Assembly (NCBI GenBank): GCA_036873135.1
Contig: JAPTYO010000010.1
Coordinates: 22,747,772 to 22,811,771 of the forward strand
Origin: Clarkia xantiana subsp. parviflora
Lineage: Eukaryota > Streptophyta > Magnoliopsida > Myrtales > Onagraceae
Direction of reading: 5' to 3'
Length of the DNA stretch: 64,000 nucleotides
Shown: piece after piece, positions 26,525-37,631 of the stretch
Position numbering within the stretch: position 1 is the first letter of the stretch
How the letters are laid out: every line of letters starts with the position of its first letter
Made by a program: the position numbers and the translations under genes
The notes under the pieces: model-generated
The model's input: only the letters and a program-made list of their open reading frames with translations
What the model was told of the DNA's origin: nothing
The model's database searches: none

Positions 26525-27684
26525 AAGTGTTACTTGCTTAAATGTGTCTATATCCAATAACTCCTCCAATGAATTTAGGGTCCATCGAATCCAATACATA
26601 CTTATTCAACATCGGACAACCAATTCTGTATTGTTGACGGCATGCTTAAGCCATGTAATGATAAATTCCCCTCTTCCCTCCCCCTCCCCCTCCCTCTCCC
26701 ACCAAGTTTTTTCTAATGTGTAATTTTTATTATAAAATTTGTAACTATTATTAATTTAACAGTATAAAATCTTACATTTCACCTTCCAATTTTTTTATAT
26801 TAATTATTTAAGTTTGACTTATTTCTTGCTTTCAGAACAAAATTTTTGAATTCACCCATGATTGACCCGGTACTATGTTCCATTAAAGCACTTACAATGT
26901 TTCTAATTTGGGTAACTTTTTTGTAATTAATTTGGCATTCAAAAAAGAACTACTAATACTGGAGGTAAGGTTCATCTTTCTTTTGGTCGTAGTATTTTTA
27001 GAAACGTATTATTAAAAAAATATATTGATTACAATATGAATGAAAAAATGTTGACTTTAAAAGAACTTAACTAAAATGCAATCGACTGTTAATATAGTTA
27101 AATCTACAGTTCTTTCTTCTAGTCTAACAACTATAAATTTGTTTATAATTATTGTCAACTGCAGTTTTTTTTTTTTTTATTGACTTATATATAATAGACT
27201 GCGATTTAACTAAATTCTGTTAAAAAAATGTACTATTATCAAAAGTAAGAGAGACGATTGTGTCAATTATTTCATACACAAACTCGTAGTGGGATAATAA
27301 AAGCAACAATAGTTGTCTACCCAAATATATATTTTTGAATTAGATTAATGCCCTAATAATTAAATCCCGTTATTTATGGAAATAGAAAAATATGTATGAT
27401 CAACATTTTACCGAACTGATTTAATATAATTAATAAGTAATTTAGCTTTGAATCATGTATACTACAAGTGCTGCTCTCCTTATAGGAACTCCTTCTAAAA
27501 CCATTTTTGAAAAAAAAAAATGCATTGGTCAATCATCACAATATTATGATTAAACTAACACCTTATCAATCATTCATGTTGCATTGGCTCAATCAAACTT
27601 GTCGTAATTTTCCAATCAAATGAGGAAAGAGATAGGTTGGCAAAAAAAAATGAGGAAAGAGAAGGACTAATAGTATTTTCCCGC
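26525..27684. repeat. Duplicated intergenic segment, copy 1
   Basis: This about 1.15 kb stretch matches 28510-29705 in order and direction over most of its length, with many substitutions and indels. Shared landmarks are AACTCCTCC near the start, TGTTCCATTAAAGCACTT in the middle and GACTAACACCTTATCA near the end. It holds no gene. Confidence 0.7.
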
Positions 27685-28489
27685 GGGTGGTCCTAGGTAG
27701 GGGTGAAACCAAAATCCGGTTGGTCCGAAAAACCGGTGAAAACCGAACCGGTCCGGACCGAAAAAACCGAATCCGCAATATACGGTTTAGTTTTTGGCCG
27801 AATTTTTTTACTCTAATTCAGTTTTTCGGTCCGGTTCGGATTTTGAGCTTTGAGGACCGTGGAGACCGAACCGACCGTTATGCTAATTAAATATATACAA
27901 TATATATATATATTATATTAGTTGATATTAATTAATATAATTAATTAATTATATTAATATAATTAATTAATTATATTAATATAAATTGTAAAATCACTTA
28001 TGAATATTAATTTTCTAGTTATATTTTATAATTTATTTAATTATATTAATGGAACTTATTTATCATTTCGATATGATATTGTCCATGAAAATAAAGAGAA
28101 TTTTGAATGATAATTGTTAATATTGGATTTTCGGTTTAAACCGAAAACCGAACCGAAAAACCGTACTACCAATGGACGGTTTATTTTTCCTCAAACGGTT
28201 TTTTGGTCGGATTTTTTTAAGAGAAAAAACCGGACCGAAAATTTAGGTACCCGACCGAAACAAGCAAAAATCCGGTCCGACCGGTCCGGTTTCACCCCTA
28301 GTCCTAGGAGGCCTCATCAGGAGGGCAGCACTTGTAGCATGCTTGCTTCACATCTAGACTAATTTCCACTCGCACCGGGTTAGACCGTAAGGGGTAAAGT
28401 GCTGGTCATGAACAATTTTTCATTCAATGGTCGCTAGCGGGGAATGAACCCCTGATCTTTGGTTAAGGGACGAGACTGAACCACCACAC
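27685..28489 (-). mobile_element. tRNA-derived SINE, copy 2, split by a hAT MITE
   Basis: The SINE body (28301-28489) reads on the minus strand from TGGTGGTTCAGTCTCG (A-box-like) through GGGGTTCATTCCCC (B-box-like) to a block shared with copy 1 at 9622-9822 (CATGCTTGCT, AGGGCAGCA). The last bases of the SINE, GGTGGTCCTAGG, lie on the far side of the MITE at about 27686-27697. The MITE therefore inserted into the SINE's 3' end. Confidence 0.7.
27698..28300. mobile_element. hAT-type MITE with 8-bp target duplication
   Basis: Terminal inverted repeats TAGGGGTGAAACC and GGTTTCACCCCTA bound 603 bp. GTCCTAGG is repeated exactly at 27690-27697 and 28301-28308. An 8-bp duplication with TAGGGGTG ends is the hAT signature. 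Subterminal regions are made of CCGGTCCG/CCGAACC-type repeats, the centre is AT-rich, and there is no transposase gene. A related copy in opposite orientation is at 35300-35878. Confidence 0.9.
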
Positions 28490-28509
28490 CATTGTTATAT
28501 GTTATATGG

Positions 28510-29705
28510 TTGATGTGTTACTTACTTAATTGTGTTGTCTATGCCCGGTAACTCCTCCGATGAATTTGGGTTCGTCGAATCTAATACTAATAAGACTTAT
28601 TCAATATATGACAACCAATTTTTTGTTGTAACCGAGGAAAAAACAATTCTTTGTTGTTGACGCCAGACACGAAGCCATGTAAGGACAATGGGGCAAATCT
28701 CCATCAACTTTCTTCTAACGTGTAATTTTTTTCCTAAATTTTTGTTAATTATTGTCAATTTAGCCCTTTAAAATCTTACGTTTACCCATCCACCAATTTT
28801 TATATTAGTTATTATTTGTGTATAACTTAATTCTTGCCCCCTAAACAAAATTTCTTACTTCATTCCTGATTGACTACCATGTTCCATTAAAGCACTTGTA
28901 ATGTTGCTAATCTAGGTAACTTTTTTATTATTTGGCACTACAAAAAGGAACTAATAGTAAGTTTATCTTTATTTTAGTCGTAATATTTTTAGAAATGTCG
29001 ATATTATTTAAAAAAATTAAAGTGATTACAATATATATGAAAAACAGTTGATTTTAAAAGAACTTAACTAAAATGCAATTGATTGTTCATATAGTTAAAT
29101 TTTAGTTATTTCTTCTGATTCAACAACTATAAATTTGATTGTATTAATTATTAACTGTAATTTATTATCAACTGTAAAACTAAGGACACGTGTCAATATT
29201 ACAACGGTGTGGCAAATTTTAGTATATAAAAAGTGGGACAGGTGATCGGCATAAAAAAATATTATTGTCAAAAGTAAATAGAGAAGATTGTGTCGATTAT
29301 TTCATTCAATAAAAAAGTCACGTAGACAAAGTCATATTTAGATAACAAAAGCAACAATAGTTGTCTACCCAATAGATATATTTAAGGATTAGACTAATTC
29401 CCTGATATTTAAATCATTTAGGTAATTTGGAAAAAAGAAAAATATTTATGATTAAACACTTTATTATTTATGGACTAATTCAATAGGAGTGAGATTAGTC
29501 TACGTGTGAATCAAGTATACTACAAACTGTATTCTCTTAATGAGAGCTCATACACCCGCGAAAAAACAAATAAATAAATGCATTGATCACTCATTCACGA
29601 TATTATGATTAGACTAACACCTTATCATTCTATTTTGTGTTAGCGTGTTAGGTCAATTAAATGTGTCGTAATTCTCCAACCAAATAAGATAGAGAAAGAC
29701 CAGGG
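28510..29705. repeat. Duplicated intergenic segment, copy 2
   Basis: This is the partner of 26525-27684 (see there). It has an extra block of about 100 bases near 29170-29260 that copy 1 lacks, or copy 1 has lost it. The SINE and MITE lie between the two copies. Confidence 0.7.
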
Positions 29706-31059
29706 CCGACCCAAAAGAGACCAATCCCAAAAGCCAAAATTAAATTCGGGGCCTTTACATTTTTTATGAAATATTTAAATTGACTATTTATAGTAATTTT
29801 TTATTTAAAATTTATTTTGTGAGCTTTTAAAGAAGCAAATTCGCTAATTAAATGTTTATACTTAATTTTTTTTTTCTAAAATTTCATTTTTAATTGACAA
29901 TATAATTTCATTTTTTGAAAGAAAGTATAATGTATATATTATTATTTGCTTACATTGATTATAATAGGCCCTATGCCTTATAGTTGGATCAATAAATGAT
30001 GGCTTAATTACTTAAATTGACTATAATGGAGGCTTTTTTTTCTGCTGAATTGGGTTTTTTTTTTTTTTGTTATGGGTTGAAGTAGACTTAGTTATATAAA
30101 AATATATTTGAGGCCTCATTTTTCTGGACAAAGCCCTAATTTTAGTAGCAGTAACCTTGAACAGTACTGAGAAAGACTGAGAGTATACATATGCCTTATG
30201 ATTGGATATTATTGTTGTTTGTCTATATATGAATATGTTTTCATCCTTCATCTCCAATGTTTAATTGCTACAATATTACATTCTAATTATTCTCACTTTT
30301 AACGAGCTCGACGAATAAATAAATATTAAAACATAGTATAGAAGTTGAATCCATCGTGTAGCTAGTTTGATACCCTTAGATGAAGTGATGTCCAAAGCTA
30401 TTGATGAAGGTTGATAGATGAAAAACCCATTTAAGTTTAATGAAAGTATTACATATAAAAATAAGTCAGAATCCACTTTTAAACTATATTATATACAATT
30501 GTTGTAATAACATTCGTTACATAATAATATGTAAATTATTATATGCAAATGTTGTGGAGAACATTATTTTTTTTGGTAGAATGCAGAACATTGTTTTTTT
30601 TTTTTGGTGAAAAAATGCAGAACATTGTTGATTCTACTTATATATATTTACAAATATATATATATATATATATTATCACAATAATAGAGAATAGATATAA
30701 GAATAATAATAATATTATAAACAATTATGGACCTTATTCTCATGTGTACACGAAACTTGTACGTGTTAGCTAAATCTGCCCGTGCTGGGCCGCGTGTGAG
30801 GTCATGAGGTGCTTCCGTCTCATTAATTAGTAGCTATTAGAATATTTGAAATACAATAATAATAATTAAAAAAACAACCTAATTTAACATATAATATTTT
30901 CTTTAAAAAAAATGTAATATTATCATACCGTGTATATTAAAAAAAAAAAGTATTACTATATATAAACATCTTCAACAGAAAATGATTATGGCGTGTTTGA
31001 TTAGATGTACCGGGTTCCTTTTGTCTCAATAATTGTCATGATTATGTCATGATTATGTC

Positions 31060-31107
<48 letters not shown>

Positions 31108-32201
31108 TAAAAATCTATTGAAACTTTTGGTGGGGATGCATTCATGTAACAGTTCAAATAGTTTATGATGCAATTTCATCATATTAAGACTCTGGGATGC
31201 AACTATTTTCCAGCTCAACAATAATATTCGTCAGGGCGTGGAGAGTCAGATATTACAGTTAAGTAATTAATGAAGTGCAGAGAATCTGATGAGTTCTTTA
31301 CTGGAGTCAGCGCTAAAAGCGCACCGCATAGGGGCATATTCGTCCATTTATGTTGGACCAATCAACGACACGGTTCCACACGTGGCAGAGGAGTCGTGAC
31401 AATTGGCACGTGACTTTTGTGGTCACTGGAGGCGTCTGTCACCGTTTTGTATGGTTCTGTTTGGTTCGATAGCTAATGCAAATCCGGGTCTCCTATTTGT
31501 TTTTGTCGTGTCTACGGAATCCATACGAAGAGCAGCATCTATTCTAGATAATAAATGTAAGCCTTTCGTTTGTTCGTGTTTTTTTTCGTGAGGTGCTTTA
31601 GGGCCCAATTGAGACACGTGCTTCGTGCCTGAATATGAGGTGTTAAATTTTTTTTTGTTGGTTATTATTTTACTTTTAGCAGCCACAAAAAAATCCTATC
31701 TCCTTACACATAAGGAGGTTTAGCCGAACCACATACACCAAGAGTAAATGTCGAATTACTTTAAGTAATTCACCTCGGAGTTCCCATCGAGCAACTAGAT
31801 TGAAAGAGGCTTTACTGTGGAGTCCATTGTCTTCATATTGCTTCATTAACAAGAGTGAAACGAAGGACATCGTCCGGCATTCGGTAAACTCCCGTTGACA
31901 TCTTGGACTATGGATTGCGATATAGGTACGTGCACCATTTTCGCTGTGTATTAGTTACCTGGCATGTATATAGTTTTGATCTGTAATAATTCTCCCTACA
32001 ACTAACAGTTATCCGTTTATAATTCATTGCATTATCGTGTCGTGTTTTGCAAACTATGTATGTATTTATTATTTATAATTTAATTATCATTTGCGTTATT
32101 CGATAAACTAATCATACCCGTATTTTGTATGGGAGGTCCAGTAGATATTTCTTTGTAGTTTGGATGTGTCATATTAAAAATATATCACTCTTTTTTTTGT
32201 A
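29706..32201. other. AT-rich intergenic DNA, no gene recognised
   Basis: I see no coding sequence with family resemblance. The part around 29700-30130 (CAGGGCCGACCC, later GGCCCTATGCC and GAGGCCTCA) looks like an old transposon remnant but has no matching second end. The part around 31310-31600 is less AT-rich and contains CACGTGGC and CACGTGAC G-box-like motifs without a gene next to them. Confidence 0.4.
31062..31104. repeat. (TA)n microsatellite
   Basis: About 21 uninterrupted TA units. Confidence 0.95.
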
Positions 32202-32210
32202 TATTAACTA

Positions 32211-32906
32211 GGGAACGGAATCTAAAAATTGTCTCAATTTTGACATATGTGTCAGTTTGGTGTCTGAGGTTGAAACTTAATGTCCAAATTTTCATATGTG
32301 TTGTTATTTGGTGTCTCCGTTAAATTTTGGGGTTAATTTGAACGGAATCTGGTCACGTTATGGTCACGTGGGTGAACAATTTTCAAAATTCCAAAAATAC
32401 CCCTGACCAGAATTAGGGTTCCGGCCGATTCCGGCCAAACCTACCCCGATTCCGGCCTATTGCGGCCAAACCCAGCCCGATTCCGGCCGATTACGGCCAA
32501 ACCCACCCCGATTCCGGCTGATTACGGCCAACCCACCCCGATTCCGACCGATTACGGCCAAACCCGTCCCGATTTCGGCCAAACCCGTCCCGATTCCGGC
32601 CGATTCTAGCCGATTTTGGCCGATTACCGGCCAAATTCCAGCCAATTCCGGCCGATTCTGAACGATTGAAGGTGGCTGGCTGGATGGGTGGCCGGAGTCG
32701 GAGGTGGGTGGCTGGAGCCGGGGTGGGTGGCCGGAATGGAGGCTTTAAAAAAGGGCAAAATAGTCTTTTCAACTCAATCTGTTAAAATTAACCCCAAAAA
32801 CTAACGGAAAACCAAATAGGCACAAAACTAAAAATGGGACACTAAATATCAACAGTTTAAAATTCAGACACCAAACTGACACTCAGAGCAAAATTCAGAC
32901 AGTCCC
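32211..32906. mobile_element. MULE-type non-autonomous element with 9-bp target duplication
   Basis: The element starts GGGA and ends TCCC and is 696 bp long. TATTAACTA is repeated exactly at 32202-32210 and 32907-32915; a 9-bp duplication is typical of Mutator-like elements. The long end repeats share GTGTCAGTTTGGTGTC / GACACCAAACTGACAC. Inside are about ten imperfect copies of a unit like CCGATTCCGGCCGATTACGG (about 32419-32665). Open frames across that tract are products of the repeat. No transposase is present. Confidence 0.85.
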
Positions 32907-33040
32907 TATTAACTATACAGTAAAAATATATATAATATTAAATAGATTTAACTTTGCTTACTAAATGCAGATTTTATCTATGTTACGGAGTTATTTGAGA
33001 CTATGGACGAATACTATTTAATCCTAAAAATGAACGTAGC

Positions 33041-33737
33041 TTGAATTCTATTAGAGAAGTAACATTTTTTTGGATATACACTCAAGCTATTGCAAAATTG
33101 GACTCTATAATTGAGCCACACTCGGTTACAATTCGAAACTTTGATAAACGGACACCCCTAAACCTAAAAGCTCACCAAATTCCCAAAATACCAAGGCCAA
33201 AAAATACCCCGAGTGGCGAAATCCACTCAGGAGATTCCAAGTGGTAGAAACCACTCGGAGTACCCGAGTAGAAGGTCCCGCTCGGGGTACCCGAGCGATC
33301 CTCAGGGGGGTAACCTACCACTTCCGGGCGAGTTCCTCTCGCCCGGACACCTAACCCCGGACGAAATTTCGTCCATGGCATTCAAGGTGGCCTTTTCGAA
33401 ACACTCAAACTACAATAAGCTCACGCATTGCTAGACCAAGGTCAAATCCACTTTATTTACGGTCAACACCAGTTTATATCACCAAACCTCCACAATCGAA
33501 CCGAAAAATCACCGAAATCGGAGCGGTTCACAATGAACTCTATATAGAGCTCTCCATCCCTCATTTGAAGGTAACCTATCTCTCTCTAAGCTTACTTTCT
33601 CTCTCTAAGCTCATACTCACTTAAGCATCAGAATAGGCTTACCGGGAACCCCCCCAGTGCCCCTTGCAGATACTCGGAGAAGAAAGAAGAGCGAGGGCTC
33701 GAAGAGAAGAAGGCACTCGAAGGAACGTGTGCAAACA
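33041..33737 (+). mobile_element. Ty3/gypsy Tat-type LTR (LTR A), left border not found
   Basis: The right end is set by GTGCAAACA at 33737 followed by TTTGGCGTCATCTGCTGG, which resembles Tat-type primer-binding sites. A TATA-like CTCTATATAGAG (33538-33549) and the block ACTTAAGCATC...CCCCAGTGCCCCTTGCAG match LTR B near 37.3-37.5 kb in order. Paired short palindromes (CACTCGG, CCCGAG, GCCCGG) fill 33210-33360. The start could lie anywhere from about 32916 to 33100. Confidence 0.5.
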
Positions 33738-33843
33738 TTTGGCGTCATCTGCTGGATTCGAGCAACAAGCACGTAGCCTACTACCTGTGCTCGATGACAA
33801 CAAACAAAGGGGAACAAATACCAAAGGGGGTGGCAGTAGTAAA

Positions 33844-35291
33844 ATGGCAATCGTGGGTCTCCAGGAGCCTATCATTCGGGGGCAACAAGAAAATAATGCT
33901 AGGCAAGCGTCGTCCAATGAAGAACAACACTCCTTGGATAACACTCCATTAAGCTCCAAGGCACCACAGTTGGTAGTCAATCAACAACTACCTCCCCCAC
34001 CCCTAATGAGAGACAAGCCCCTATTGGGGTTAACAATCAAACACCCAAAAAAAGGCCAGAAGGCCAAATGAGTGGTTACAACAAGAATGCACCCATTGTA
34101 GCTCTTCCAGAGTATACCAATAATGGGCAAAAGGAGGAGGGAGCAGAACAACAACCACTCCACAAGGATGAAAACCATCCTCCCATTCCTTTATGAATGC
34201 ACTCATGGTAGCTCTTCTTGAGCACATCAATAAGGGGCAACTAGAGGTGACAACTAAACAACAACCACTCTAAGAAGAATATTGCAACACTAAGGAGGGA
34301 GAGGTAAGCAATAACTCCAACTCCAGAAGTATGGCATTAGCAAGAGCAACTACATACACTTGGGGGCAAGCACATCACCAATGATATCAGGGAGAGTGCA
34401 TGCATACACCTTCCTCCGACTATGAACAAAATGATAACCCCAAACAAGGAGGGCCACTACAACCAGCAGGGTCTGTCGCGCTTACTTTGAGTCGAATGTC
34501 ATCCAAGGGGTTCTAATACGATATGCCTTTCCATGGAGAACCATGTGGAATACCATCATATGGAATACCATCTTACAATATACCCATGTACAACAATTAC
34601 ACTCAAGAGACGCCTGCCCGCCCAAGATACCCCCAAGGAACTACGCTGGTCACATCAAGTTTTATGTCAACTACAGACAACTTGTTGACTTATAAAAACA
34701 CAATGAGGGGCTGTTAAGCGCCACCAACAACAACACTATTACGCTCCCGCAGGGACGAGACAACACAATGCGAAAGCATAGAATACCCCTTTTACCCCCA
34801 GCATGCAAGAAACACCTCCCCCTCCTACCCAACAATACCATCACACCCTAGCAGGGATGCGATCTTATACTACTCAAGAAGAAGATATACATCCAACTCA
34901 AACACTGAGGTAGACACCAACACAATACTCATTTTTGAGCCAAAATTCACTTCTACATCAAATGAGGGATAACACTAAATGAGGGGGCGACACCAAACCT
35001 ATGCTATAACAATGGTCATCAATGACTTCAACATTAAAAGGATATTGGATTTTCAAAACCAAGTTCCTACCTACACATGAGGAGTAATCATATTGTCAAG
35101 GAAGCCAGGGATACCGCCATCCCCAAATCCGACCCAACCACGTACCAAGATATTTTCCCAATCAAAAGGGACGTGAGGAAAATCCGTACATTATCACGGA
35201 GGTCGTTATAACAACGCTCTATGCATCAATAATGAGAAGAATGCCAAGGCCTAGAGCAACCCCCGCGTTGCGTGCACACCTCCACCAAGGG
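33844..35291 (+). pseudogene. Degenerate gag region of a Tat element
   Basis: After the primer-binding site an ATG (33844) opens a frame of about 75 codons rich in Q, N and P (ending at about 34071). Further on, short frames rich in P, Y and Q (34523-34717, IPSYNIPMYNNY) resemble the low-complexity N-terminal part of gypsy gag. No capsid or zinc-knuckle motif remains. Direct repeats of about 100 bases around GTAGCTCTTC occur near 34098 and 34209. Confidence 0.4.
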
Positions 35292-35299
35292 CCTAGCAC

Positions 35300-35878
35300 T
35301 AGGGGTTTAACCGGATCGGTCGGACCAGATTTTTGCTTGTTTCGGTCGGGTACCTAAATTTTCGGTCCGGTTTTTTCCCTTAAAAATCACTACCAAAAAA
35401 CCGTTTGAGGAAAAATAAACAGTCCATTGGTAGTACGGTTTTTCCGGTTCGGTTTTAGGTTTAAAGCGAAAATCCAATATTAACAATTACCATTTAAAAT
35501 TCTATTTATTTTCATGGACAATATCATATCGAAATGATAAATAAATTCCATTAATATAATTAAATAAATTATAAAATACAAATAGAAAAATTAATGTTCA
35601 TAGTGACTATTTACAATTTATATTAACATAATTAATTAATTATATTAATAAATATCAACTAATATAATATATATTGTATATATTTAATTAGAATAACGGT
35701 CGGTTCGGTCTCCACGGTCCTCAAAGCTCAAAATCCGAACCAGACCGAAAAACCGAATTAGAGTAAAAAAAAATTCCGACAAAAAACCAAACCGCATATT
35801 GCGGATTCGGTTTTTCGGTCCTGGCCGGTTTGGTTTTCACCGGTTTTTCGGACCTACTGGATTTTGGTTTCACCCCTA
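35300..35878. mobile_element. hAT-type MITE, second copy
   Basis: This 579-bp element starts TAGGGGTTTAACC and ends GGTTTCACCCCTA. CCTAGCAC is repeated exactly at 35292-35299 and 35879-35886. Its sequence corresponds to the MITE at 27698-28300 in reverse orientation (for example the block CCGTGGAGACCGAACCGACCG there). It sits inside the Tat gag remnant. Confidence 0.9.
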
Positions 35879-35886
35879 CCTAGCAC

Positions 35887-36899
35887 TTAGGTGGTGATAA
35901 AAGTCACTCCCACCGTCACATCAGAAAAATATGGGGGGACCAAAAACATTCCTTGTAGAAGAAAAAAAAAAAGAACTTAGCATCATCAGAGCACTACTGC
36001 ACATTCTCTTAATTTCCAGAAATGCACTCTACTTGACAAACACGATTGATGGTATCGTTATTACACCTAAGGGTGCGTGTGAACCAACATTCTAAACGAA
36101 TAGGGCAATAAGCTAAACAAGAGGGGGCACCCACCGAGAGGTAACAACAACCATCACAAACTAAGTGTGAATAACACAAGTCGCAAAAGGTGAGGGGGGC
36201 ACCGCGTCGAACCGACACCTATGCATAGTCAAATGTAGAAACCTTAAAGACAAATAAAGCAAAGAAAATCAAAATTGCACTCACCCAAAGGCAATAAAAT
36301 CCCCCACCAATTCTGAAATATGCATATAAGAAAGGCATGCTCAAGGAGCACAAAAGAGTAAGGAGACCGAGAAGATTGGGGGGAACCAAATGAACAAGTG
36401 CTTAGCACCTAACTGAGAAACGAAAGAATGAGCTTTCACAGGCTAAACAAGAACAAACGGTGCAACTGCCAAGCAACTAGGGGGCACCATATGAGCTAGT
36501 GCTTAACACTACCACAAAAAAATAGAGGATCATGCGAATACGTAGCATAACTCATTCCAAAGGAAACTACAAAAGAATGACACAACATAAACCCACTACA
36601 TGGATTCGCTCCTATGTTAGAGATAACCATGATCGCACTCATAAGACGATCTCCACTCCTTGTAAGTTTTACAATAAATAAGTGAAGGCTAATGTAGACT
36701 TTGATGTTCCACTATAGAGATATAGAAGAAACACACCACTACTTGCAGAACACATGGAAGTGGTCATGTTCATGGAAGCATCAAGCAAAACCGTCATTGA
36801 TGAATATACGCCCAATTTGAACCCGTCTCCCTTCAGATTGTCTTATCTTGACCGCCCTGCTTATGATTGCAAATCAAAACTTTGACCCGAACACTTCAC
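35887..36899 (+). other. Retrotransposon spacer with repeated polypurine-like motifs
   Basis: There is no credible coding sequence. Short G-runs of the form GGGGGCAC or GGGGGAACC recur (about 35935, 36122, 36197, 36380, 36482), like the polypurine motif that precedes Tat 3' LTRs. I read this as decayed non-coding internal sequence of a Tat element. Confidence 0.4.
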
Positions 36900-37580
36900 C
36901 TGCAATGCTAACGGTCCGGATGAGCCAAAATACTCGCCCGGACCCATCCTTCGAACTCACCTAGGTGAGATCGGGCTGGCGACCCGATCTCTCCTAGGGG
37001 AGATCGGGTGAGTCGGGTGGGCTGACCAATCACTCCTAGGGGAGACCGGGTTGGCTCGCCCAACCTCTCCTAGAAGGAGTTTGGCAAGCTAACCCGATTT
37101 TAGGCCTCGGGGGTTGGATTTTCCGCCCGACCCCAAGGGCCTCAACCTTCTTTTCACCCGGCCTACACTTAGCCAATTTTGCCCACCTCCCCATACTTTA
37201 AGGTTTTAATCTTGTTATTATGTGTTAAGTGAGTACATTTAGGGATTAACAGTGTCATTAAGCCACCTTAATGACATCGTTGCCTATATATACTCCATAA
37301 GTTCCATTCATTCCAACAAGTTTACATCTTTGCACGTTTAGCTCTGCCTTCTCTCTAGGATTTTATCTCTCTAGAGAACTTAGACTTACTTAAGCATCGG
37401 AGAGGGTTCGCCGAGCACCACCCCCCCTCTCCGTGCTCGGTACTGCCCCTTGTGCAGGTCAGCAGGAAGCAAAGGAACGGATCATACAGATAAGCTAGAC
37501 GGATCGAGAAATAGAGCGAAGAACCCTGAGAAGTGCCACTTGGGTCAGAGAATCACCAACCCGAGGAACACGTCTTAACA
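36900..37580 (+). mobile_element. Ty3/gypsy Tat-type 5' LTR (LTR B), left border approximate
   Basis: The right end is TTAACA at 37580, followed at 37582 by TTGGCGCCGTCCGTGGG, a primer-binding site of the type found in Tat and Athila elements. A TATA box CTATATATA lies at about 37284-37292, giving about 290 bases of R-U5. Upstream (36961-37090) there are several imperfect copies of TCTCCTAGGGGAGATCGGG. The left border is not visible and could lie 100-200 bases further up. Confidence 0.55.
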
Positions 37581-37581
37581 C

Positions 37582-37598
37582 TTGGCGCCGTCCGTGGG
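37582..37598 (+). promoter_or_regulatory. Primer-binding site of the host Tat element
   Basis: TTGGCGCCGTCCGTGGG follows the LTR end by one base. The first eight bases TGGCGCCG recur in many gypsy primer-binding sites; I did not assign the tRNA. Confidence 0.6.
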
Positions 37599-37631
37599 TT
37601 TTGAACAACAAGCCTACCTATCACGAGTCAG

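Noticed and set aside
29706..30130. Possible transposon starting CAGGGCCGACCC
   Set aside because: No matching inverted end or target duplication could be found; mentioned only as a possible remnant.
31403..31870. Open frames near G-box-like motifs
   Set aside because: Frames on both strands are short and unrecognised; no splice pattern or neighbouring exons suggest a gene.
32457..32772. Repetitive frames of RNRGGFGRN type
   Set aside because: They are translations of the CCGATTCCGGCC minisatellite inside a MULE-type element.
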